DNA of 8,470 nucleotides from an uncultured Eubacteriales bacterium (GCA_900313125.1 OMPZ01000135.1:1-8470), one strand, 5' to 3'; positions 1-7,941 are shown, counted from the first letter of the stretch. Made by a program: numbers and translations. Notes: generated by a model not told the origin, from the sequence alone.

Positions 1-82
1 CTCCGCTGCCTCGTCGGTCGGTGCTGTTGCCTGCGTCAACGTCTGCCCCCGGCAGACCGCACCCCCGCACCCCTTCGGCAAC
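1..82. other. GC-rich non-coding block with short hairpin, unassigned
   Basis: By my count this stretch is about 72% G+C, against an AT-rich stretch immediately to its right (83-131). It contains a perfect 7-bp hairpin, GTCTGCC at 41-47 and GGCAGAC at 51-57 with a 3-nt loop. No T-run follows on either strand, so it does not look like a standard terminator. On the minus strand a reading frame is open from about position 123 to the window edge. Its predicted peptide (low-complexity, rich in G, A, T and Q) resembles no family I recognise, and no ribosome binding site precedes it. On the plus strand the frames close at 88-126, so a gene tail entering from the left cannot be excluded. Best reading: intergenic or dispersed-repeat DNA. 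Confidence 0.35.
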
Positions 83-132
83 AAAAAATAAAATATAGAT
101 TTTGTATTATTAAGTTGCCGCATTAATAATAC
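76..132 (-). other. Inverted repeat and possible pseudoknot 3' of addA
   Basis: Directly after the addA stop codon (minus strand) lies a perfect 10-bp inverted repeat: GTATTATTAA at 104-113 and TTAATAATAC at 123-132, with a 9-nt loop. The loop contains GTTGCCG (114-120, plus-strand reading), whose exact complement CGGCAAC lies at 76-82. The 7-bp loop pairing and the 10-bp stem could coexist as an H-type pseudoknot in the addA transcript, or the region could fold in alternative ways. The stretch between them is T-rich in the transcript, so a weak terminator at the end of spoIIR-addB-addA is the plainest explanation. The stem is almost all A-T, which makes it a poor intrinsic terminator by itself. 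Confidence 0.4.
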
Positions 133-135
133 GCG

Positions 136-3100
136 TCAGATATCGAGCTCGACCTCACAGCCGAGCGCAAAGCTCCATAAAACGCAGCGCGAGACCTTCG
201 TTTTGAATATCTCCTCCACGGCGTATTTATAGAGACTGAGCTGCTTTTCGTGCATACGCGCAAGCTCCTCGGGGGACTTTACATAATCGGTCTTGTAGTC
301 GATGATCGTATACTCGCCGTCCTTTATCATAAGGCAGTCGATCGCGCCCTGAAGCACCGTTTTTTCCTCGCTGAACGGCGGCTCCAGCTCAGGGTAGATG
401 ATCCCCGCCGGAATGAACACCATGAACTGATACTCACGCTCAAGCTTTGCCGACATCATTTCCTTCATCAGCTCGGAGTTGAGGAACGTTTCTACTCTGT
501 CGTTTTTGATGCTGTTCGCCTGCTCCTCGGTCAGCTTGCCGAGAGCGACAAGGCGTTTTTTCTCGTCCTCGACAGACTTCTTCGCCGCTTCAAAATCGCA
601 GTACTGAGCGAAATTGTGCATAGCCGTGCCCTTGTCCGCGCCGGTCATTTTGTCCTTCGTCATAAACGCCGGGCGGTAGTCCGAGCCGTAGATCTTGTCG
701 CTCTCTTTTTTCGACAGTATCGACGCGGCTACCTTCTCCTGTATAGCGCAGGAGCTGTCAAATTTATACGAGCGGTCGAGCTTTTTCCTTATCGTTTCAA
801 GATAGCTGCTCACCTCGTCGGGGTCGGGCGTATTTTTATCGGTAGAAGGCGTGCTGCCGTCCTTTGTTTCGTCATCGCCATTTTCGGAGATATCCGCGGG
901 CTGTGCCGTGCCCTCGTTTTCGGCGTCGGGCACTATCACGATATCCCACCTGCTGATATCGCTGTCGCAGTAACCGCCGCTGTAGCTTTCCGCGGCAGCG
1001 GCTCTGATCTCATCGCCGTCGCGGCTTACGAGCATACAGGAAACGAGCCAGTCGAAAAATCCCTTAGCATTGCCCACCGTGTACGGAGAGATCCTGCTGC
1101 CGTCGTACATTAGCTTCTTCGCCGCTGACTTTATCGTCTTTTCGGGATCCTTCACGGTCGCTATCATCAGCAGCTTTTCCTTCGCCCTCGTCATGGCAAC
1201 GTAGAGCATTCGTATCTCCTCCGAGAGCATTTCGTCCTTCATCGCGCCCTCCAGCGCGATACGCGTGATGCCCTTGTAGTGATACAGTCTGTCCTTGTCG
1301 TAGTAGTCTATACCCACGCCGAGCCTGCTGTTGTAGACCAGATCGCCCTCCATGTCCATCTCGTTAAATTCCTTGCCAAGACCGGAGACTATGCACACGG
1401 GGAACTCAAGACCCTTCGACTTGTGCGTCGTCATGATCTTTACGGAGTTGTCGTAGACCTCGCCTGCGCGGTCGGCAGCCGAAAGGTCCTTTCCGTACTC
1501 TGCGAGCCTGTCGATAAAGCTCACAAAGCCGCCTATTCCCTTAAAGCCCGACGACTCGTACTTTTTCGCGTACTGCAGCAGCATGAGCAGGTTTTTGCGC
1601 CTGTACTCGCCGTCCTCGCCTGAGATCACGATCTCGGGCAGGAGAGTCTCGGAATATATCCTGTTGATAAGCTCGTAGGAGGTCACGTTGCTGCCGACAG
1701 AGCGGAATTTGTCGAACATCTCGCTGAAGCGGCGCGCCTTTTCGTTTGTGTCCTTCTGCGCGATAATGCTCTCGTACAGGCTCTTGTCGGTACTGCCTGC
1801 TCTGATCGCGCCGAACTCGTCGGGCGTGAAGCCGAATATCGGGCTTATCAGCACCGCCGCGAGCGGGATATCGCGCGCAGGGTTCTCGAGCACGCGCAGC
1901 AAGGAGAGCATAAGGCGTATCTCGGGCTGAGAGAAAAAGCTGTCGCCCTTTTCGCTGACCGCCGGGATACCCATGTTCAGAAGCTCCCTTATGTACACGG
2001 CAGCCGCCTTGTTCGCACTTCGCATAATTATACATATATCTCCGAAGCGGACGTCGCGGTAGCTTCCCGTGTCCTTGTCATAGACCGTTTCGCTTTTCAT
2101 AATCTCGAGAATCCGTCTGCCGGCGTAGCGTGCCTCCGCCGCGACGCGGTCATCGTCCGAAAGCTCGCCCGCACCGATAAGGTGGAACGAAACGGCAGGC
2201 TCCTCGTCCTTTGCCGGGTCGTCCCTCGCGGGGTAATCAGCCTTTGCAGCGAGCGCTTCTTCATCGTCGTAATCAAGACCGCCGAGCTTGCGCGACATTA
2301 TGTTTTTGAAAATGAAGTTTACGCAGTCGGTCACCTTTTCGCGGCTTCGGAAATTCGCGTCGAGGTTTACCTTCGATGGGTAGTTGTCGGCGTCTCTGCT
2401 GTACGGTGCGCTGCGCTCCTTTCGGTCAATGAAGATCTCCGGCATAGCCTGCCTGAAACGGTAGATGCTCTGCTTTACGTCGCCCACGGTGAAGAGCTTT
2501 CTGTCGCCGTCGCTGACAGCGTTGAATATCCTCTCCTGCAGCATATTTACGTCCTGGTACTCATCGACCATAACGTAATCGTAGCGGCTCGAAATCTCGC
2601 GCGCTATATCGGTAAACTCGATGCCCTTGTCCGTTTCCTTTACGAGCAGCTCAAGCGCCCAATGCTCAAGGTCGCCGTAATCGGCAGCCGAGCGTTCCGC
2701 CTTCATCGCGGCGTATTCGTCCGAAAGCTCCAGAACAAGCTCGAACAGCGTGCTTATCACAGGTCTTATTGCGTCCACCTCGGCGATAAAGCTCGGCGTA
2801 TCCTTCGAGAAAAGAGCTTTGATACTGCCGGTGATCTGCTTTTTGTAGCTGTCGCGGTGGGTCTGTATCTCCTTTTTCAGTCTTTCGAGCTTCTCGTCAA
2901 GATTTCTCGGGAAGCTCATCGTCTTGAATTTAAGCCCAGCAAAGAAACCGCAGATATCGCTCCACGAGCCGTTTTGCAGAAGGGTGTAAAGATCTTCTAT
3001 CAGCTTTCTTTCTTCGGCAAGCACCGTCTGCGCCTTTGTAAACGTTTCCTCGCCCGCCGCAAGCTGCACCGCTTTATCGTTTTCCAAGCGGAGATATTCA

Positions 3101-3774
3101 AACGGCATGAGCGCCTTGCTTATAAGCTGCCTGCCCCACTCCGTCTTTGCCGGGTCGGTAACGCCGCTGTACATGGCGAGCTTTTCTTTGAGCCACGTTT
3201 TCGGGAAGGGCTGCGCGCGAAGGAAATCGTAAAGATCTATCACGTTTTCCTGCAGACCGCCGTCGCTGTACGCGTCCGAGAACATATCTATAAGCGTGAG
3301 GAAATCGGGATCGCCCTGCTCGTAGTGTCTCTCAAAAACAGCGGCGCACGCCGTTGACATTAGCACGTCGCTCTCCTCCGTATCGAGAATGCGGAAGTCC
3401 GTCGGGATATCGAGAGTATAGAAATACTCTCTCACAAGCGAGCTGCAAAAGCCGTCTATCGTGCTTATCTGCGCCTTTGAAAGCAGCATCTGCTGACGTA
3501 TCACGTTTTTGTTTTCGGAAAGCGGCGTTTGCTGTGCAAGCTCTGTGAGCTTTTTCGCAATGCGCTGCTTCATCTCGTCGGCGGCAAGGTTCGTAAACGT
3601 AACGATCAGGAACCTGTCTATGTCTACAGGGTGATCCTTGTCGGTGATAATATCTATAACGCGCTGTGACAGCACGGCAGTCTTGCCCGAGCCGGCAGCC
3701 GCGGAAACGATCATCGGACCGCCCCGCGCGTTGATCGCGTCCTTCTGTGCGTCAGTCCATTTTACATCACTCAT
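136..3774 (-). CDS. addA: ATP-dependent helicase/nuclease subunit A (AddA)
   Basis: AddA is the UvrD-like 3'-5' motor and one of two nucleases of the AddAB complex, which resects double-strand breaks and makes 3' tails for RecA. Residues are counted from the chosen start (1212 aa, typical for the family). Visible parts: Q-motif region 6-14, Walker A SAAAGSGKT 24-32, motif Ia around VTFTNLAADEM 58-68, Walker B DEYQD 404-408, motif III GDVKQSIYRFRQA 431-443, NFRS 474-477, motif V TTHKSKGLEFP 782-792, motif VI MLYVAMTRAKEKL 856-868. A RecB-family nuclease domain closes the protein, with H1053, D1146 and DYK 1159-1161 all present, so helicase and nuclease should both be active. An acidic, probably disordered linker (about 950-990) joins the helicase and nuclease parts. 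I chose ATG at 3774 because a strong purine-rich site (3781-3790) sits 6 nt upstream; the longer GTG start at 3798 would place that site inside the gene. The start overlaps the addB stop by 8 nt, implying translational coupling. Confidence 0.96.
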   Translation of the reverse strand: MSDVKWTDAQKDAINARGGPMIVSAAAGSGKTAVLSQRVIDIITDKDHPVDIDRFLIVTFTNLAADEMKQRIAKKLTELAQQTPLSENKNVIRQQMLLSKAQISTIDGFCSSLVREYFYTLDIPTDFRILDTEESDVLMSTACAAVFERHYEQGDPDFLTLIDMFSDAYSDGGLQENVIDLYDFLRAQPFPKTWLKEKLAMYSGVTDPAKTEWGRQLISKALMPFEYLRLENDKAVQLAAGEETFTKAQTVLAEERKLIEDLYTLLQNGSWSDICGFFAGLKFKTMSFPRNLDEKLERLKKEIQTHRDSYKKQITGSIKALFSKDTPSFIAEVDAIRPVISTLFELVLELSDEYAAMKAERSAADYGDLEHWALELLVKETDKGIEFTDIAREISSRYDYVMVDEYQDVNMLQERIFNAVSDGDRKLFTVGDVKQSIYRFRQAMPEIFIDRKERSAPYSRDADNYPSKVNLDANFRSREKVTDCVNFIFKNIMSRKLGGLDYDDEEALAAKADYPARDDPAKDEEPAVSFHLIGAGELSDDDRVAAEARYAGRRILEIMKSETVYDKDTGSYRDVRFGDICIIMRSANKAAAVYIRELLNMGIPAVSEKGDSFFSQPEIRLMLSLLRVLENPARDIPLAAVLISPIFGFTPDEFGAIRAGSTDKSLYESIIAQKDTNEKARRFSEMFDKFRSVGSNVTSYELINRIYSETLLPEIVISGEDGEYRRKNLLMLLQYAKKYESSGFKGIGGFVSFIDRLAEYGKDLSAADRAGEVYDNSVKIMTTHKSKGLEFPVCIVSGLGKEFNEMDMEGDLVYNSRLGVGIDYYDKDRLYHYKGITRIALEGAMKDEMLSEEIRMLYVAMTRAKEKLLMIATVKDPEKTIKSAAKKLMYDGSRISPYTVGNAKGFFDWLVSCMLVSRDGDEIRAAAAESYSGGYCDSDISRWDIVIVPDAENEGTAQPADISENGDDETKDGSTPSTDKNTPDPDEVSSYLETIRKKLDRSYKFDSSCAIQEKVAASILSKKESDKIYGSDYRPAFMTKDKMTGADKGTAMHNFAQYCDFEAAKKSVEDEKKRLVALGKLTEEQANSIKNDRVETFLNSELMKEMMSAKLEREYQFMVFIPAGIIYPELEPPFSEEKTVLQGAIDCLMIKDGEYTIIDYKTDYVKSPEELARMHEKQLSLYKYAVEEIFKTKVSRCVLWSFALGCEVELDI

Positions 3775-6700
3775 CGTTGTCTCCCCCCTCTTTTTCACCG
3801 CCGAGCTCTTCGAGTACCTCGCTGTTTTTACGGCAGTCTATGATACCCATCGCGTCGCTGTTCTCACGTCTGCATATATCTCTGAAAGCGCACCAGTCGC
3901 ACACGCAGGAGCGCGCGCTCTTGTTCTTGACGGGCAGCGCCGCTATGTCGCCCTTGTCGAGCGTGTCGCTCATCTCTCTGATCTTATCGCAAACAATGTC
4001 GAAGATCATCGAAAGCTGCTCCTTCGAGACTGCCTCGGCATTGACGAACGCCTTCTTCGGCGAGGTGTCCATACCGGCAATAACCTTTTCCTCATCAAGG
4101 CTCACGCCGCTGAGCTTCATGTCGCCGCTCAGCTTTTTTGCGGCGCTTTCGCTGAGCTTGTCGGTGCTCATCGTAACGCCGTCCTTTATGCTGACACTTG
4201 ACGAATCCGACTGCATATAGAGTACGCCGCCCGGCTCCAGATGCATTTTGTAGCGCGGCGTTCCGTTTTGCGTGACCGCCATAAGGTAAATGAGCATCTG
4301 CATATTAAGACCGTTGAGCACCTCGTCGAGCTTCAGCTCCTTGCCGCTCGACTTGTAGTCGATAACGCGGATATAGCCCTCCTTGCCGCCGTCGAGCAGA
4401 TCAACACGGTCGATCTTGCCGTTTATGCGGACAGCGTTTCCGCTCGAATCGTTCAGCTCAAATTCGCCGATACCGCTGCCCGAACGGTCGATGGCAAGCT
4501 CGGTGTCTACCGGCTTGAAATCCGTCTGGGAAAGCTGCTCCATAACGTGCTTTACGACTCTCGCCGCACGCGCTTTTGACCTGGCGTACAGGTGCATGAA
4601 CCGCTGCGATTTGTTTTCCGTGCCGCCAAGCTCGTCGTCGATATACTTTTTGAGCAGATCGTCGAGCAGCGTTTTGAGCGCGCTGTCGCTAAACGGGCGG
4701 AAGCCGTTTTTCATGTATTCCTTCACGATATTCTCAAGGATAAAGTGAAGCAGATTTCCGTAGACGAGCGAGTCGAGCTGCGCCTTGCGCCTGTCCTCCA
4801 GACCCACGCCGTAGTTACAGAAATACTGGAAACGGCATTGGTAGAATTTTTCGAGCTGCGACGCCGAAAGCCGCTTGTTTGAGCCGAACAAGGCGAGCTT
4901 CACGCTGCTGTCGCCGAGGACGCCGCCGATATTTTTGATGCTCGAGCCGAGCGCGGCTGTACCCTCGGAGAACTCGTCATTTTCGGAAAGATACTCGCCG
5001 AGCGCCTTCGTAAACGCGTCGCCGCGCCCGTAATTTCGTGCGTACAGCTCGAACGCGGTCTTGTCGTTTGAAAGGCGTTCGATGCCCTCAAGCTCGGACG
5101 TGTTCACCCTTTCGATCTCGGGGAATATCCTTTCCACCTCGGAGACGATAGTTGACGGCTGAACGCTGCCGCCCGAAAGCTGACCCTTCGGGTACGTCAC
5201 GAACAGATGCGCTCTCGGAGCGGACACCGCGCTGTAGACGAAGTATTTCTCCTGCAAAAACAGCTCCGCGCAGGAGTCGTAAAGCGGCAGACCGCTGCTG
5301 ATAAGCTGAGCGCGCTCGATGTCGCTGAACACGCCGTCGGGCACAGGCTTTCGCGGAAATTCGCCCTCGACCGCGCCTATCAGGAAAACGGCATACGGCT
5401 CGCTCAGGCGAACGCTGTCCGCCGTGCCGAAAAGCACCTGATCTATCGTCTGCGGGATATCCGAGATATCCGCGCCCTGAACGACGAGCTTGAACAGCTC
5501 GGTGTAACGCCTTAGCGTGATCTCACGCGAGCCGAGCGCGGTGCTCATTTTGTCGAGTATATCGCACAGCATTATCCACAGACGCAGACCCTCGTCGGAG
5601 TAGACAGCCTTGTCCTTCGCCTGCTTTTCGAGCAGCTCGGGCACGCGGTTTTTCTCCATAAAGTTGAACAGCGCCTTTGATATCTGAAGCGCGGTGAATT
5701 TCCCGTCGCTGCCGGACAGCTCCTTTTTGAACGCTTCAAACGGCTCGACGATGAGCTTTCTCGTTTCGTTGAGCGTTTCGAGCAGCTTTTTGTCCTCATC
5801 GGTAAACTCCTCTTTGTAGCCCCTCGGATTGAGCGTAAGCTCCGAGAAGAGATCTCTGCCCTTGATGCCCCATGTAAATATGTAGTTCTCAAGCTGAGCC
5901 GCAGCGTAAGGCTCTACCGATGACAGCCCCGTTTTTGCCGCCGCGAGCAGCTTTTTCTCGTCGTTCTGACTGAGCATATATTCGAGCGCCGTCATTGCAA
6001 GTCGGAAAACGGGCTTTGAATCTACGGGCGCGGGCTTTGACATAAAATACGGCACGCCGCATTTCTCAAAAGCCGCGTCGAGAACTCCGTCGTACTTATC
6101 GCCCGACCTTGCGACAACGGCGATATCGCGGTAGCGGCACTCGCCGTCAAGAGCCATGTCCTTTATCTTCCCGGCGATGTACGCGCACTCGTCGTAGATA
6201 TCGGACGCGCAGACGAGCGTTATCCCCTTGTCCGTCTCGTCCTTTGTAAGAGCGCTGCCCGTGAGCGGAGTATGGCGGTAAATGTTTTCCTCAAAACGGC
6301 ACAGCGCGGCGCTGCTCGTTCTTTTGCTGCCGCAAAGCTTTATCGGCGAGGCTACTCTCAAGCCTTCTTTTTTTGCGCCCTCTACGATACGCGCCCTCGT
6401 TCTGTTGACCGTGAAGAAAAGATCGTCGCCGCCGGACACGTCCATGCACAGAGAGATATAAAAGTCCTTCGCCTGCTTCATCATCAGGTCGATAATTTTA
6501 TGCTGCTGCGCCGTAAAGCCGCTGAAATCATCGACGGCTATCGTGTAACCGTCGAAGAAATTCGTCTCGGCGATGCGCTTTTCGAGACGGATATCGTTGT
6601 CGTAAGGGTCTACTCCGCTTTTATCGACGTTGCCGTTATACTGCTTGTAGATCAGATAAAGCTCGGTGAGCTTCTTTTTCAGCTCGTCCGTAGCTGCCAA

Positions 6701-7126
6701 AGCTGTCTTTTCTCTGAGCGTTTCGGGCAGGATACCGCACTGCTTGAACTCCTTGACAGCAGTAAGCGCCACCTCGGTAAACTGCGGCTTTGCCGCCGCC
6801 TTTGAATAAACGTCGAGCGTGTCGGAAAGCTCCTCGAGCGTATATGACATGATGAGCTTTCTCACATCGTCGTCGATCGGGATACCGGGTATTTTCCCCG
6901 TTTTGTTCATCACCATGTGATACAGTCTCGTAAACGACATAACGTTCACGTTTTTTTGCAGTATCGGACCGAGCAGGCTCAAAAACCTCTTCTCGCATTC
7001 AAACGAGCTTTGCTCGGGTATCAGATAAAGCAGCTTTTCCTCGCCGCCTTTTGCAAGTCCGGCGAGCTTGTCGTAAAGGTACGCAGTCTTGCCGCTGCCG
7101 CTGCGTCCTTCTATCAGATATACCAT
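3767..7126 (-). CDS. addB: ATP-dependent helicase/deoxyribonuclease subunit B (AddB)
   Basis: AddB is the partner of AddA. In the characterised Bacillus complex it supplies the second nuclease and the Chi-recognising, inactivated-helicase half. The protein is 1119 aa, close to the usual length. Walker A GRSGSGKT lies at residues 7-14. The C-terminal nuclease domain shows H794, IDR with D906, and DYK 923-925 followed by the QMLIYL motif at 943-948. The four-cysteine iron-sulfur staple is intact: C764 before the nuclease core, then C1076-x2-C1079-x5-C1085 after it, the same spacing as in Bacillus AddB. Two further cysteines, C770 and C1074, sit close to these ligands. The ATG at 7126 is preceded by GGAAG (7134-7138) with 7-nt spacing, and starts 4 nt after the spoIIR stop. 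The 3' end overlaps addA by 8 nt. addB before addA is the common Firmicutes order. Confidence 0.95.
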   Translation of the reverse strand: MVYLIEGRSGSGKTAYLYDKLAGLAKGGEEKLLYLIPEQSSFECEKRFLSLLGPILQKNVNVMSFTRLYHMVMNKTGKIPGIPIDDDVRKLIMSYTLEELSDTLDVYSKAAAKPQFTEVALTAVKEFKQCGILPETLREKTALAATDELKKKLTELYLIYKQYNGNVDKSGVDPYDNDIRLEKRIAETNFFDGYTIAVDDFSGFTAQQHKIIDLMMKQAKDFYISLCMDVSGGDDLFFTVNRTRARIVEGAKKEGLRVASPIKLCGSKRTSSAALCRFEENIYRHTPLTGSALTKDETDKGITLVCASDIYDECAYIAGKIKDMALDGECRYRDIAVVARSGDKYDGVLDAAFEKCGVPYFMSKPAPVDSKPVFRLAMTALEYMLSQNDEKKLLAAAKTGLSSVEPYAAAQLENYIFTWGIKGRDLFSELTLNPRGYKEEFTDEDKKLLETLNETRKLIVEPFEAFKKELSGSDGKFTALQISKALFNFMEKNRVPELLEKQAKDKAVYSDEGLRLWIMLCDILDKMSTALGSREITLRRYTELFKLVVQGADISDIPQTIDQVLFGTADSVRLSEPYAVFLIGAVEGEFPRKPVPDGVFSDIERAQLISSGLPLYDSCAELFLQEKYFVYSAVSAPRAHLFVTYPKGQLSGGSVQPSTIVSEVERIFPEIERVNTSELEGIERLSNDKTAFELYARNYGRGDAFTKALGEYLSENDEFSEGTAALGSSIKNIGGVLGDSSVKLALFGSNKRLSASQLEKFYQCRFQYFCNYGVGLEDRRKAQLDSLVYGNLLHFILENIVKEYMKNGFRPFSDSALKTLLDDLLKKYIDDELGGTENKSQRFMHLYARSKARAARVVKHVMEQLSQTDFKPVDTELAIDRSGSGIGEFELNDSSGNAVRINGKIDRVDLLDGGKEGYIRVIDYKSSGKELKLDEVLNGLNMQMLIYLMAVTQNGTPRYKMHLEPGGVLYMQSDSSSVSIKDGVTMSTDKLSESAAKKLSGDMKLSGVSLDEEKVIAGMDTSPKKAFVNAEAVSKEQLSMIFDIVCDKIREMSDTLDKGDIAALPVKNKSARSCVCDWCAFRDICRRENSDAMGIIDCRKNSEVLEELGGEKEGGDNDE
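3781..3790 (-). promoter_or_regulatory. Ribosome binding site deciding the addA start
   Basis: On the minus strand GAGGGGGGAG lies 6 nt upstream of the ATG at 3774, inside the last codons of addB. The upstream GTG at 3798 would put this site within the coding region, and an 8-residue N-terminal extension before MSDVKWTDAQ has no family support. The location within addB fits reinitiation by ribosomes finishing addB. Confidence 0.8.
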
Positions 7127-7130
7127 TTTT

Positions 7131-7784
7131 TCACTTCCGTTCTTTTTCGTCGATCGCTTTTACAAGCTGTTCATACATCTCATACACCTTAAATTTGTAC
7201 TCTGCTTTGCCGGACGTGACGAGCTGCGTCTGCTCGTCGCTGAGAACGTCGGAGATATCCGCGCCCGACGCGCTGATGCATATCGGAGGGAACATCACGC
7301 ACCACCAGTTGTGACCCTCTCCGCTGCCGAGTTTCAGACGCAAAGCCTTATATTTCCCGGCGGGAAGAGTGATATTGCCGTAAACACGGTTTGTGAAATA
7401 CATATCCACAAGCTCGCCGCTCACGCTGTAATCATACCCCTGCTCACGAACGACGCGCTGCGCTTCCTGTGTGATGCTTTCTATCCGCTGCGCGATGATC
7501 CTCTCGGCAGCCGCCTTGTCGCAGTCCGCAGGATATATATCGGCGCACATCTGCTGCACACGGTCGCGAACCATGAGCTTTAGCTGCTGATCCTCTTCGC
7601 TATCGGAATTTGCAAGGATATGCAGCCGCACTACCTGCTGCGAGATCGCGCGCGACTGCGCGTCAAACTTAGTCATCGAAAACGCAAAGCAGACGACAAA
7701 GCCGCATATCAGCGCCTTTACAGCCGTTTTCACAGCCCCGTCCAGTATTCCTTTTCCCCACCTATCGGAACGTCCGGTAAACAT
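7131..7784 (-). CDS. spoIIR: Stage II sporulation protein R (SpoIIR)
   Basis: In Bacillus, SpoIIR is made in the forespore, exported into the intermembrane space, and signals the SpoIIGA protease to process pro-sigmaE in the mother cell. Counted from the chosen start the protein is 217 aa. It has a short basic N-terminus, one hydrophobic segment at about 21-37 that can act as signal or anchor, and then family hallmarks: VRLHILANSDSEEDQQLKL (52-70), YGNITLPAGKYKALRL (135-150) and NWWCVMFPP (159-167). I chose ATG at 7784 because GGGAG (7795-7799) lies 10 nt upstream; a longer frame beginning at TTG 7814 has no ribosome binding site. The C-terminus (about 175-217) is charged and less conserved. 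The gene heads a cluster with addB (4-nt gap) and addA, a pairing I do not recall as universal. Family assignment is firm; expression timing here is inferred. Confidence 0.92.
   Translation of the reverse strand: MFTGRSDRWGKGILDGAVKTAVKALICGFVVCFAFSMTKFDAQSRAISQQVVRLHILANSDSEEDQQLKLMVRDRVQQMCADIYPADCDKAAAERIIAQRIESITQEAQRVVREQGYDYSVSGELVDMYFTNRVYGNITLPAGKYKALRLKLGSGEGHNWWCVMFPPICISASGADISDVLSDEQTQLVTSGKAEYKFKVYEMYEQLVKAIDEKERK
7134..7138 (-). promoter_or_regulatory. Ribosome binding site of addB within the spoIIR end
   Basis: GGAAG on the minus strand directly abuts the spoIIR stop codon (TGA at 7133-7131) and stands 7 nt before the addB ATG. Because it overlaps the last spoIIR codons, translation of spoIIR probably helps expose it, coupling addB to spoIIR. 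Confidence 0.7.
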
Positions 7785-7794
7785 AATTTTACAT

Positions 7795-7799
7795 CTCCC
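7795..7799 (-). promoter_or_regulatory. Ribosome binding site deciding the spoIIR start
   Basis: GGGAG on the minus strand, 10 nt before ATG 7784. The spacing is a little long but acceptable. It argues against the in-frame TTG at 7814, which has only AT-rich sequence ahead of it. Confidence 0.6.
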
Positions 7800-7803
7800 A
7801 AAA

Positions 7804-7834
7804 TAATTTGTCAATGAAATTATTGTTAATATAC
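7804..7834 (-). promoter_or_regulatory. Candidate sigmaF/sigmaG-type promoter for spoIIR
   Basis: On the minus strand GTATA (7830-7834) is followed after 16 nt by TGACAAATTA (7804-7813). The Bacillus sigmaF pattern is roughly GYWTA, 15-16 nt, GGnnAnAnTR; this site matches except for T in place of the first G. spoIIR is a known sigmaF target in Bacillus, which makes the match plausible. Against it, the predicted start would fall at or next to the GGGAG ribosome binding site, leaving almost no leader. Confidence 0.3.
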
Positions 7835-7839
7835 AAAAA

Positions 7840-7845
7840 ATTATA
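7840..7845 (-). promoter_or_regulatory. Candidate sigmaA -10 for spoIIR-addB-addA
   Basis: The minus strand reads TATAAT here, a perfect -10 hexamer immediately preceded by TG, about 55 nt ahead of the spoIIR ATG. I see no good -35 at 16-18 nt upstream (best hexamers are AT-only). A vegetative promoter somewhere here is expected because addBA is a housekeeping repair system, but in such AT-rich DNA a TATAAT can arise by chance. Confidence 0.35.
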
Positions 7846-7884
7846 CATAGTTTGAAAAATTTTAATTAGACGAGAGTTTTACCG

Positions 7885-7941
7885 ATTTTTTGAAAAAAGT
7901 TTAAAAAAACACTTGCATTTTGATTTGAATTGTGATATTAT
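7885..7941 (+). promoter_or_regulatory. tRNA-Arg promoter with upstream A-tracts
   Basis: TTGCAT (7913-7918) and TATTAT (7936-7941) are separated by exactly 17 nt. TG at 7933-7934 gives an extended -10 (TGnTATTAT). Upstream, a T6 tract (7886-7891), an A6 tract (7893-7898) and an A7 tract (7903-7909) are arranged with the two A-tracts 10 nt apart, as expected for a curved UP-element-like region at a strong stable-RNA promoter. The predicted start is near 7948, giving a short leader of about 20 nt before the tRNA. Confidence 0.65.

Noticed and set aside
250..1113. A 287-codon plus-strand open frame opposite the addA 3' region
   Set aside because: Antisense to the AddA linker and nuclease domain. 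The composition is typical of a shadow frame, with no family resemblance.
2182..3357. A 391-codon plus-strand open frame opposite addA
   Set aside because: It lies wholly antisense to clearly conserved AddA helicase sequence. Its translation is rich in R, V, L and H with no recognisable motif, as expected for the mirror of a GC-biased gene.
3775..3798. GTG start at 3798 giving AddA eight more residues
   Set aside because: The strong GGGGGGAG ribosome binding site lies inside that extension and is correctly spaced for ATG 3774. The extension has no family match.
3638..4220. Two overlapping plus-strand frames (187 and 157 codons) across the addB-addA junction
   Set aside because: They overlap each other and two well-supported genes on the other strand. 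One is serine/leucine-rich low complexity; neither looks like a protein family.
7785..7814. TTG start at 7814 giving SpoIIR ten more residues
   Set aside because: No ribosome binding site upstream; GGGAG is placed for ATG 7784. The TTG is better explained as part of promoter-like sequence.
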